A stretch of DNA of 64,000 nucleotides from positions 1 to 64,000 of the forward strand of contig JAUMYP010000010.1 of the NCBI GenBank assembly GCA_030528565.1. The letters run 5' to 3'. The DNA comes from Pseudomonadota bacterium. GTDB taxonomy: Bacteria; Pseudomonadota; Gammaproteobacteria; Xanthomonadales; Xanthomonadaceae. Shown piece by piece: positions 1-10,177 of the stretch (the stretch's first letter is position 1; the number at the start of each line of letters is the position of its first letter). Both the position numbers and the translations under genes were made by a program. Under the pieces are notes generated by a model. It had not been told where the DNA came from and made no database searches. It saw only the letters and a list, made by a program, of their open reading frames with translations.

Positions 1-370
1 GCGCTTTGATTAACTACGCCTGAAAACAGAAAATTGCAAGCTGCTGTGCAGCAAATGGCTCAGACTGTTGTCGCTTGGCGTCAGACCAGCAAGCCTGCGG
101 CAGCGCGGTAGCCTTCGGTGCTGCTGATGGTTAGTGGCCAATGCCCAAGCATGCTGGCAATGTGCCCGATTTCGCGCGATGAATTGCCGCATCGGACGGT
201 TTTGCAGCCAGTGCTCGTACAGGCACTGGGGCATGAGTCATGGTTGTTTGCCTCAAGGCTGGAGGTCACTTTTGCCCTGCGCCGGGAAAGGATGCGGCAA
301 GGAATCTCAGGCTGCTGCCCGCTATACTCGCTCGCCCGGTTAGCCGGGCTTTGCATCACAATAACTGCCC
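1..370. other. Left-edge region without a recognisable gene; smc upstream region
   Basis: No convincing gene is visible. Short open frames on both strands lack family features, good ribosome sites and length. A TATACT hexamer at 323-328 lies about 40 bases before the smc start and could be a -10 element, but no good -35 is seen at the right distance. A small GCCCGG/CCGGGC hairpin (332-347) lies between it and smc. One minus-strand frame ending near 81 contains IASMLGH followed by TEGYR, faintly like the end of a tyrosine recombinase, but nothing upstream supports this. Confidence 0.4.
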
Positions 371-3300
371 ATGCGTCTGTCCACCATCAAACTTGCCGGT
401 TTCAAGTCCTTTGTTGACCCGACCACGCTGCACTTGCCGACCAATATGACCGGGGTGGTGGGGCCGAACGGCTGCGGCAAGTCCAATATCATCGACGCGG
501 TGCGCTGGGTGATGGGCGAGTCCTCTGCCAGCCGCCTGCGTGGTGACAGCTCCACCGACGTGATTTTTTCAGGCTCCAACAGCCGCAAGCCGGTCAGCCA
601 GGCCACGGTGGAGCTGATTTTCGACAATAGCGACCACACTATCAGCGGCGAGTACGCTGCCTTCAACGAGATTTCGGTCAAGCGCAGCATTGGCCGTGAC
701 GGACAGAGCAGTTATTACCTCAATGGCGGCAAATGCCGGCGCAAGGACATTACCGACTTATTTCTCGGCACCGGGCTTGGTCCGCGCAGCTACTCGATTA
801 TCGAGCAGGGCATGATTTCGCAGGTGATTGAGGCGCGTCCGGAAGAATTGCGCGTGTATCTGGAAGAAGCTGCCGGTATTTCCAAATACAAGGAGCGTCG
901 CCGCGAAACCGAGAACCGCATCAAGCACACCCGCGAAAACCTCGAGCGCCTTTCGGACCTGCGCGAAGAAGTCGGCAAGCAATTGAGCCATCTGGCGCGG
1001 CAGGCGCGCCAGGCCGAGCAATACACTGCGATTCAGGCCGAGCGCCGCATCAAGGATGCCGAGTGGAAAGCCCTGCAATACCGGGCGCTGGATGAGGAGC
1101 TGCAAAAGCACCGGCAGACCCTGGCCGCCGATGAAACCCGTCTGGAGCAATTGGTGGCCGAGCAGCGCCATGCCGAGCGCGAGATTGAAACCGGGCGTGA
1201 GCGTCACCAGCAGGCGATTGACGAGCATGCCAGGGCGCAGGCCGAGGTGTATCGCGTCGGCGGCGTGCTGGCGCGGCTGGAGCAGCAAATCCAGCACCAG
1301 CAGGAAATGAGCGCCCGGCTTGCCACGGCGCGTGACGAGGCTGAGGCGGCGTTGTCGGAAATCGTCGCGCATATCGGCAGCGATGAAGAAACGCTGATGG
1401 TGTTGCAGGAAAGCCTTCTGGAAAACGAGCCGCGGCTTGCCGAACTGCGCGAAGCCGATGTCGAGTATCAGGACGCATTGCGCGCGGCTGAAAGCCAGCT
1501 GTCGCAGTGGCAGCAGCGTTGGGAAACGCAGAGCCGCGAGCAGGCCGAGGCCGCGCGCGCCGGTGATGTGGAGCGTACCCGCGTGGACTATCTTGACCGG
1601 CAGTTGCTTGATGCCCAGCGCCGCCGCGAACGCCTGGCCGAGGAGCGCAGCCAGCTTGACCTGGAGCAGCTGGCCGAGGCTTTTGCCGCACTGGAATTGC
1701 GCCATGAGGAGCAAAAAGCCGGTATCGACACCCTGCAAGAGCAGGTCGAGCAGCGCAAACAGGCGGTGACCGACTTGCAGGACAAGCAGCGGCAGTTGCA
1801 AGCGCAGTTGGCCGATGCCCGCAAAACTGCGCAGGAAAAACGTGGCCGCTTGAGCTCGCTGGAAACCCTGCAAAGCGCCGCACTTGGGCAGGAGCAGGGC
1901 GCGGCGCTGGCCTGGCTGCGCCAGCGTGGGCTCGATAGCGCGCCGCGTGTGGGCGAGCGCATCCGCGTGGAAAGCGGTTGGGAACAGGCGGTGGAAAGCG
2001 CGCTTGGGCAAATGATTGAGGGCGTTCTGCTGCAAGACCCGGCGGCGCTGGTCGATGCCCTGGGCGAGCTGGGCGAAGGCCGCTTGGCGCTGGTGGCCGC
2101 TGATGAAGGCGAGGGCGATTTCGCGCCCACTTCGCTGGCCGCCAGGGTCAGCGGGCCGCTGGCCATCCGCCGCATGTTGGCGAACCTGCATGTGGCCCAG
2201 ACGCTGGATGATGCGCGCGCGCTGCTGCCCAGCCTGCCTGCCGGGGCTTCGGTGATTACCCGCAGCGGTGAGCGTTTCGGGGCTGGCTGGCTGCGGGTGC
2301 TGCGCTCGGGCGCGGCCAAGCAGGGCGCATTGCTGCGTGAGCGTGAAATCCAGTCCATGCGCGCGGAAATCGAAAGCCTGCAAGAGAAAGAGCAGGCGCT
2401 GGAGCAGGACATCGCCAGCCTGCGCGAGCAGGCATTGGCGGCAGAACAATCGCGCGAAGAAGCGCAGCGCCTGCTGTATCAAAGCCATCGTGCGATGTCG
2501 GAGCTGGCCGGGCAATTGCAAAGCCAGAAAGGCCGGCTGGACGCCGCCCGTGGACGGCTGGCGAATATCGAAGCCGAGCTGGCGCAGCTTGCGCAAAGCA
2601 TCAGCGAAGGCGAAGAACAAACCCGCCAGGCCCGCGAGCGCCTGGAAATCGCCATCGAGCGCATGGCCGAGCTGGAAGATGCCCGCCTGCAACTGGATGG
2701 CGAGCGCCGCCAACTGGGTGAAGCCCGCGATGCGGCGCGTGAGCGCGCCCGTGAATCACGCGAGAGCGCACATGCACTGGCGTTGACAGTGGAAACCCAG
2801 CGCACCCAGGTCAATGCCCTGACCCAGGCGCTGAACCGCATGAGCCAGCAGCGCGGCCAGCTGGATTCGCGCCTTGGCGAAATCACCGCCCAGCTCTCCC
2901 GTGGCGATGACCCGGTGAAAAATCTCAAGGCTGAGCAGCAGGCGGCGCTGGAGGAGAGGGTCAAGGTAGAACAGGCGCTGGCTGCGGCCAGGAACGCACT
3001 GGAAACCATCGAGAACGACCTGCGCGGGCATGAGCAGACCCGGCAAAAACGCGATGCCGAGGCACTGGCGCAGCGCGAAACCATTTCGCAGCGCCGCCTT
3101 GACCAGCAGGCAGCGATGATTTCCGCCAATCGTCTGGCCAGCGAAGTGGTGGAAGCAGGCTTTGCCCTGGCCGAAGTGGTGGCCAGCCTGCCTGCCCAGG
3201 CAAACCCGGCTGAATGGGAAAAGGCCGTCAATGATTTCGATGCGAAACTGCGGCGGCTGGAGCCGGTCAACCTGGCGGCGATTGCCGAACATGCTGAGGC

Positions 3301-3874
3301 CGAGGAGCGCAAGCAATACCTCGACGCCCAGGATGCGGACCTGACCGTGGCGCTGGAAACGCTGGAAGAGGCCATCCGCAAGATTGACCGCGAGACCCGG
3401 GGGCGCTTCAAGGACACCTTCGACCGGGTGAATGCTGGCGTGCAGGAGCTATATCCGCGCCTGTTCGGCGGCGGTCATGCCTATCTGGAGCTGACCGGCG
3501 ATGACCTGCTGGATACCGGCGTCACCATCATGGCGCGCCCGCCCGGCAAGCGCGTCTCCAGCATCACCCTGCTGTCCGGCGGTGAGAAAGCCATGACCGC
3601 GGTGGCACTGGTATTTGCCATTTTCCGCCTGAATCCGGCACCGTTCTGTTTGCTGGACGAAGTGGACGCGCCGCTGGACGAGGCCAATGTTGGCCGCCTG
3701 GCGGCGATGGTGAAAGAGATGAGCCAGGCCGTGCAATTTTTGTTCGTGACCCATAACAAGGCCACCATGGAAGCCGCAGAGCAGCTTTCAGGCGTTACCA
3801 TGCGCGAGCCGGGCGTGAGCCGTCTGGTTTCGGTGGACCTGGCCGAAGCCACGCGCATGGTCGGCGCGGCCTGA
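371..3874 (+). CDS. smc: Chromosome partition protein SMC
   Basis: SMC is the long coiled-coil ATPase that, with ScpA and ScpB, compacts and helps segregate the chromosome. The 1167-residue length is usual for the family. The N-terminal ATPase half has the Walker A motif GPNGCGKS at about residues 31-38. Two long coiled-coil arms rich in E, Q, R and A flank a hinge at about residues 500-630. The C-terminal half has the ABC signature LSGGEK at about 1068-1073 and Walker B ending in LLDEVDAP at about 1093-1100. The ATG at 371 places the usual MRLSTIKLAGFKSF start, though no clear Shine-Dalgarno precedes it. It is followed at 23 bases by zipA and then ligA, the gene order seen in Xanthomonas and Lysobacter relatives. 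The identification is secure. Confidence 0.98.
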   Translation: MRLSTIKLAGFKSFVDPTTLHLPTNMTGVVGPNGCGKSNIIDAVRWVMGESSASRLRGDSSTDVIFSGSNSRKPVSQATVELIFDNSDHTISGEYAAFNEISVKRSIGRDGQSSYYLNGGKCRRKDITDLFLGTGLGPRSYSIIEQGMISQVIEARPEELRVYLEEAAGISKYKERRRETENRIKHTRENLERLSDLREEVGKQLSHLARQARQAEQYTAIQAERRIKDAEWKALQYRALDEELQKHRQTLAADETRLEQLVAEQRHAEREIETGRERHQQAIDEHARAQAEVYRVGGVLARLEQQIQHQQEMSARLATARDEAEAALSEIVAHIGSDEETLMVLQESLLENEPRLAELREADVEYQDALRAAESQLSQWQQRWETQSREQAEAARAGDVERTRVDYLDRQLLDAQRRRERLAEERSQLDLEQLAEAFAALELRHEEQKAGIDTLQEQVEQRKQAVTDLQDKQRQLQAQLADARKTAQEKRGRLSSLETLQSAALGQEQGAALAWLRQRGLDSAPRVGERIRVESGWEQAVESALGQMIEGVLLQDPAALVDALGELGEGRLALVAADEGEGDFAPTSLAARVSGPLAIRRMLANLHVAQTLDDARALLPSLPAGASVITRSGERFGAGWLRVLRSGAAKQGALLREREIQSMRAEIESLQEKEQALEQDIASLREQALAAEQSREEAQRLLYQSHRAMSELAGQLQSQKGRLDAARGRLANIEAELAQLAQSISEGEEQTRQARERLEIAIERMAELEDARLQLDGERRQLGEARDAARERARESRESAHALALTVETQRTQVNALTQALNRMSQQRGQLDSRLGEITAQLSRGDDPVKNLKAEQQAALEERVKVEQALAAARNALETIENDLRGHEQTRQKRDAEALAQRETISQRRLDQQAAMISANRLASEVVEAGFALAEVVASLPAQANPAEWEKAVNDFDAKLRRLEPVNLAAIAEHAEAEERKQYLDAQDADLTVALETLEEAIRKIDRETRGRFKDTFDRVNAGVQELYPRLFGGGHAYLELTGDDLLDTGVTIMARPPGKRVSSITLLSGGEKAMTAVALVFAIFRLNPAPFCLLDEVDAPLDEANVGRLAAMVKEMSQAVQFLFVTHNKATMEAAEQLSGVTMREPGVSRLVSVDLAEATRMVGAA

Positions 3875-3896
3875 TACTTTACCAAGAGGTTTTTGC

Positions 3897-6691
<2,795 letters not shown>

Positions 6692-6693
6692 AA

Positions 6694-6717
6694 CAAGCCG
6701 CCCGGTGGGGCGGCTTG
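6694..6717. terminator. Hairpin between convergent ligA and Bax-inhibitor-like gene
   Basis: A 10-bp perfect stem, CAAGCCGCCC with GGGCGGCTTG around a GGTG loop, begins 2 bases after the ligA stop. There is no long T-run, so it may act as a modest terminator or an mRNA-end stabiliser. It lies between two convergent genes. Confidence 0.6.
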
Positions 6718-6744
6718 CTGTGTTGAAAAGATGGGCGCTAGCAA

Positions 6745-7506
6745 TCAGTCGCGCGATTGCAGCTTGGCCAGCAGGCGCAGGAATTCCACATACAGCCATA
6801 CCAGCGTCACCATCAGCCCGAAAGCCCCATACCACTCCATGTATTTGGGCGCGCCCTGTTCCACGCCGGTTTCGATGAAATCAAAGTCCAGCACCAGGTT
6901 CAGCGCGGCAATCACCACCACAAACAGGCTGAAGCCGATACCAATCAGGCCGGACTCATGGATGTAGGGGATGTTGATATTGAAAAAGCCAAGCACCAGG
7001 GTGGCCAGATAGACCAGTGCGATACCACCAGTGGCGGCCATCACCCCGAGTTTGAAGTTTTCGGTGGCGCGAATCAGGCCGGAGCGATAGGCAAACAACA
7101 GCGCAAACAGCGTGCCGAAGGTCAGCAGCACCGCATTCAGCACAATGCCCTCGAAGCGCGCGTTGTAGATGGCTGAAATAGTCCCCAGAAAGAAGCCTTC
7201 GGCCAGCGCATACAGCGGCGCGGTCACCGGCGCCCAGGTTTTCTTGAACACGGTGATAAGCGCCAGCACGAAACCGGCGATGGCGCCGCCAATCATGTAG
7301 ACCATCGCGCCAGAAGCCACTTCGCCTGTGGCAGTAAAAGTCTGCGACCACGAAAACGCCGCAGTCAGCACCGCCAGCAGCAGCAACAGCCCGGTCTTGT
7401 TGACCGTGCCGTTCAAGGTCATGGCCTGGCCGGGCGCTTGACTGAGCGCACCGCTGCCAAGGTCAAGAAAGGTGGATTCTGAAAGTGCCGGATTGCCACT
7501 GCGCAT
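6745..7506 (-). CDS. Bax inhibitor-1/YccA family membrane protein
   Basis: This is an integral inner-membrane protein of the BI-1/YccA family. In E. coli YccA binds and modulates the FtsH protease; other members are thought to leak Ca2+ or protons. The roughly 253-residue chain has about seven hydrophobic helices, starting near residue 36, and the family C-terminal half with LNLVLDFDFIE and YMEWYGAFGLMVTLVWLYVEFLRLL. The start at 7506 is chosen because GGAG lies 9 bases upstream; an ATG at 7521 is in frame but lacks a ribosome site. It is transcribed alone and converges on ligA. The exact role here is unknown. Confidence 0.9.
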   Translation of the reverse strand: MRSGNPALSESTFLDLGSGALSQAPGQAMTLNGTVNKTGLLLLLAVLTAAFSWSQTFTATGEVASGAMVYMIGGAIAGFVLALITVFKKTWAPVTAPLYALAEGFFLGTISAIYNARFEGIVLNAVLLTFGTLFALLFAYRSGLIRATENFKLGVMAATGGIALVYLATLVLGFFNINIPYIHESGLIGIGFSLFVVVIAALNLVLDFDFIETGVEQGAPKYMEWYGAFGLMVTLVWLYVEFLRLLAKLQSRD

Positions 7507-7603
7507 GAGGACTATCTCCATTAAGGACAAGAGGCGCCATATTACGCGACAAAACAACACCCGGCATTGCCGGGTGTCATATGTTGCAGCTATTTGGGCC
7601 GGG

Positions 7604-8050
7604 TCAGCCCTTGAAGTCATCATGACAGGCTTTGCATTGCCCGCCGACTTCGCCCATGGTCTTGCCAAGGCTTTCGCAGGACAGCGGCGGGTTGGCCAGC
7701 GCCGCATCCAGGGCAGCGCGGAAGTTGGCGCTGTGTTTGGCAAATCGCTCGTCGCTGGCAATGTCGGTGAAAGCAAAATCCACGTCATCGCCCATGCGGC
7801 GCAGGGTTTGCAGATGCGGCAGGGCATCGGTGGCATTGCAGCGGTTGGTTTCGATATTGCCCTTGAGCTTGCCCATATGCCAGGCCATGACCGTCATCAC
7901 GCTATCGGGGAAGTGGTCTTTGCGCGCTTCCAGTGCACGCAACAGCATGACCGTGGCGATGGCGCCGAGCACAAGCCCCACTGCAAGAACAATGAGATAG
8001 CGTTTGGCGGCGGAAGATTTTTTGGATGTCTCAGTGGCTGGCGTGGACAT
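7604..8050 (-). CDS. Membrane-anchored cytochrome c'-like protein
   Basis: The 148-residue protein has one N-terminal membrane helix at about residues 18-38 and a helical periplasmic domain ending in the haem-binding motif CKACH at residues 139-143, five residues from the C-terminus. A C-terminal CxxCH after a four-helix bundle is the arrangement of cytochrome c' and related c-type cytochromes. Here the N-terminal helix is an anchor rather than a cleaved signal. Two further cysteines (about 71 and 125) are present. The start at 8050 has GGAG 6 bases upstream; the ATG at 8062 would swallow it. Function (electron transfer or nitric-oxide binding) cannot be decided. It is followed by the Bax-inhibitor-like gene in the same direction. 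Confidence 0.8.
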   Translation of the reverse strand: MSTPATETSKKSSAAKRYLIVLAVGLVLGAIATVMLLRALEARKDHFPDSVMTVMAWHMGKLKGNIETNRCNATDALPHLQTLRRMGDDVDFAFTDIASDERFAKHSANFRAALDAALANPPLSCESLGKTMGEVGGQCKACHDDFKG

Positions 8051-8123
8051 GGGGTTCTCCATTCATGCTGGCAGGGGTGTTCAAGCCCGGCACGATAACA
8101 CGCGCGGACGGTAAAATTCGCCC

Positions 8124-8909
8124 ATGAATATGGCAGCAGAACGATTTTCCGGCATTGAGCGCCTGTACGGGCGCGGCACTTTGGCGCAGTTGGCCGACAA
8201 GCAGGTGGCGGTGGTGGGCATTGGCGGCGTGGGTTCCTGGGCAGTGGAGGCGCTGGCGCGCAGCGGAGTCGGCAGTCTCACCCTGATTGATGCCGATGAG
8301 CTGTGTGTTTCCAATACCAACCGCCAGCTGCCGGCAATGGACGGGCAATACGGGCGCATCAAGGCCGAAGTCATGGCCGAGCGTTGCCGCGCCATCAATC
8401 CCGCTATCGGCGTGAATGTACTGGCCTCTTTCCTGACGCCATCGAACATGGCCGAGCTTTTGCCGGGGCATGACCTGGTGCTGGATGCCTGTGACAGCTT
8501 CCGGGTCAAGGTGGAGATGATTGCTTTTTGCCGCCGCCGCAAACTGCCATTGGTCACGGTGGGCGCCGCTGGCGGTCGCAGCGATGTGACGCAAATCCGG
8601 GTGCGTGACCTTTCCCGTACCGAGCATGATGCGATGCTGTCGCTGATTCGCAAAAAGCTGCGCGGCGAGTTCAATTTTCCCAAGAATCGTGACCGCTACT
8701 TTGGCGTGCCTGCGGTGTATTCACTGGAAAACGTGCGCTATCCGCAGGCCGATGGCACGGTTTGCGGGATTCGCCCTGCGCTGGGCGCAGATGAAGGTTT
8801 CAAGCTCGATTGCGGCGCGGGTCTTGGCGCAGCCACCCATGTCACTGGTGCATTCGCCTTTGCTGCGGTGGGCAAGGTGCTGGAGATGCTGTTGAAGCAG
8901 AAGCAGTAA
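8124..8909 (+). CDS. tcdA: tRNA threonylcarbamoyladenosine dehydratase TcdA (CsdL)
   Basis: TcdA uses ATP to cyclise threonylcarbamoyladenosine at tRNA position 37 into cyclic t6A. The 261-residue protein is a single ThiF/MoeB/E1-like domain. It has the nucleotide-binding glycine loop VVGIGGVGSWAVEALARSG at about residues 30-48, the acidic LIDADELCVSNTNRQ segment, and the C-terminal TcdA-type ending with ADGTVCGIRPALGADEGFKLDCGAG. Size and motifs separate it from the longer MoeB and ThiF proteins. The ribosome site is weak; an alternative ATG lies two codons downstream. It is divergent from the cytochrome gene and followed by a HemJ/CopD-like gene at 47 bases. Confidence 0.92.
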   Translation: MNMAAERFSGIERLYGRGTLAQLADKQVAVVGIGGVGSWAVEALARSGVGSLTLIDADELCVSNTNRQLPAMDGQYGRIKAEVMAERCRAINPAIGVNVLASFLTPSNMAELLPGHDLVLDACDSFRVKVEMIAFCRRRKLPLVTVGAAGGRSDVTQIRVRDLSRTEHDAMLSLIRKKLRGEFNFPKNRDRYFGVPAVYSLENVRYPQADGTVCGIRPALGADEGFKLDCGAGLGAATHVTGAFAFAAVGKVLEMLLKQKQ

Positions 8910-8956
8910 AGGATAGTGTTGCCCGTATCGGGGCTTTATTTTGGGATATTTTGCTT

Positions 8957-9373
8957 ATGTATTTGTGGCTGAAAACTTTCCATTTGGTATTTGTCATCGC
9001 CTGGATGGCGGTTCTGTTCTATTTGCCGCGTATCTTGGTGAACCTTGCAGAGGCGGGTGATGAGCCTGCTGTGAGAGCGCGGCTGCTGTTGATGGGGCGG
9101 CGTTTGGCACGCTTTGGGCATGTCATGTTCGGCGCTTTGTTTGTACTGGGCTTTGCCATGTGGTGGATGCTGGGTTTCCGGGGAGCCTGGATGCACGCCA
9201 AATTGACCTTGGTGGCATTGTTGCTGGTTTATGCGGTGATGACCGGGCGCTGGCTGAAAGCAGCGGAAGCCGGGCGGAAACTGCCTGGTGCCCGGCAATT
9301 GCGCTTGTTCAACGAGTTGCCATTGCTGGCCTTGATACCGATTATCTGGTTGGTGCTTGCCAAGCCGTTTTAA
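8957..9373 (+). CDS. HemJ/CopD-like four-helix membrane protein
   Basis: This 138-residue membrane protein has four hydrophobic helices. It opens MYLWLKTFHLVFVIAWMAVL and continues FYLPRILVN, which closely follows the HemJ/UPF0093 pattern of a histidine near residue 9 and LFYLPR. The conserved lysine-bearing helix appears as WMHAKLTLV. HemJ oxidises protoporphyrinogen IX in haem synthesis, while related CopD-like proteins are linked to copper. The in-frame coding sequence runs further upstream into tcdA, but the ATG at 8957 gives the usual family N-terminus and length. Without other haem genes nearby, HemJ activity is likely but not proved. Confidence 0.75.
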   Translation: MYLWLKTFHLVFVIAWMAVLFYLPRILVNLAEAGDEPAVRARLLLMGRRLARFGHVMFGALFVLGFAMWWMLGFRGAWMHAKLTLVALLLVYAVMTGRWLKAAEAGRKLPGARQLRLFNELPLLALIPIIWLVLAKPF

Positions 9374-9419
9374 TCATTTGGCATTGCCGGAAAAGCGCTG
9401 TCCGGGTTAGGCTGTTGCC

Positions 9420-10076
9420 ATGAACAGTAAATATTTCCTTGTCTTTTCTCCATTGGTGTTGGCGCTTGCTGCCTGCACCGCCTCCAGTCCTGAACCGGCA
9501 GAGACAGCCACGAGCAGCGGGCAGCAAGCCCTGGATGATGCGGCTGCATTGCAGGCTGCAGATGAATTCTTGATGTGCGTGGCCAAGCATTGCGGTAAGG
9601 CGTATGAAGGCAAAATCATCGCCAACGAGCCCAAACCCAGCGAGCCGGATGCGTTTGAAGGCAAGCGTCTGGTGATGCATGTGCGTGGCTGCGATAACCC
9701 GCGCGAGCGGCTGGAAATTCCTTTCCATGTGGGCGATGACCATTCCCGTACCTGGATACTTACCCGTCTGCCGGAAGGTTTGCGCCTGAAGCATGACCAC
9801 CGCCATGAGGATGGCAGTCCTGATGAGATGACCATGTATGGTGGTGATAGTCGTGAAGCTGGTAGCGCCGAGCGTCAGGCCTTTCCGGTCGATGCCGAGT
9901 CCATTGCCATGTTCGAAAAGGGCGGGCTCAATGCTTCGGTGGAAAATACCTGGGCGATGGAAATCCATCCGCAAACTTTTGTTTACGAGCTGTCCCGTCC
10001 CAATGGCCGGATGTTCAAGGTGGAGTTCGACCTGACTCGTCCGGTTGAGCTGCCGCCTACGCCTTGGGGCTGGTAG
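9420..10076 (+). CDS. Hypothetical lipoprotein
   Basis: A 218-residue predicted lipoprotein: a short signal ends in the lipobox LALAAC with the lipidated cysteine at residue 19, followed by a serine, proline and alanine-rich linker. The mature part has two more cysteines (LMCVAKHCGKAYEG) that could pair, a conserved-looking VRGCDNP segment, and a beta-rich C-terminus ending PPTPWGW. I do not recognise the family. It is transcribed with the upstream genes and ends just before a strong hairpin facing the convergent fadJ-like gene. An envelope location is the only safe inference. Confidence 0.75.
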   Translation: MNSKYFLVFSPLVLALAACTASSPEPAETATSSGQQALDDAAALQAADEFLMCVAKHCGKAYEGKIIANEPKPSEPDAFEGKRLVMHVRGCDNPRERLEIPFHVGDDHSRTWILTRLPEGLRLKHDHRHEDGSPDEMTMYGGDSREAGSAERQAFPVDAESIAMFEKGGLNASVENTWAMEIHPQTFVYELSRPNGRMFKVEFDLTRPVELPPTPWGW

Positions 10077-10111
10077 TGCGCCTCACTGCTTGCTGAAGAC
10101 TCGGATTGCAT

Positions 10112-10147
10112 ATCATTATCCCCGTGCCATGACACGGGGATAATGAT
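10112..10147. terminator. Strong bidirectional hairpin between convergent genes
   Basis: A perfect 15-bp inverted repeat (ATCATTATCCCCGTG and its complement) around a 6-base CCATGA loop, followed by TTTT. It sits between the convergent lipoprotein and fadJ-like genes and probably terminates both. A similar CATCCCCG/CGGGGATG hairpin occurs at 53331-53356, so this may also belong to a REP-like family. Confidence 0.75.
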
Positions 10148-10163
10148 TTTCCGGGATATGTCC

Positions 10164-10177
10164 TTGAACAGGCTCTA
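10164..10177 (-). repeat. Solo end of the TAAGAGCCTGTTCAA repeat family
   Basis: Read on the minus strand this is TAGAGCCTGTTCAA, matching the outward end of the dispersed repeat family described at 29134, 31018, 54601 and 56058. Its first three bases are the TAG stop codon of the fadJ-like gene. Confidence 0.7.

Noticed and set aside
81..359. Minus-strand frame with IASMLGH ... TEGYR, like a tyrosine recombinase tail
   Set aside because: Only a few residues resemble the motif; no upstream catalytic residues, no att site and no neighbouring mobile genes.
758..2713. 651-codon open frame antisense to smc
   Set aside because: High-GC antisense shadow of the coiled-coil gene; leucine/glutamine-rich without domains or ribosome site.
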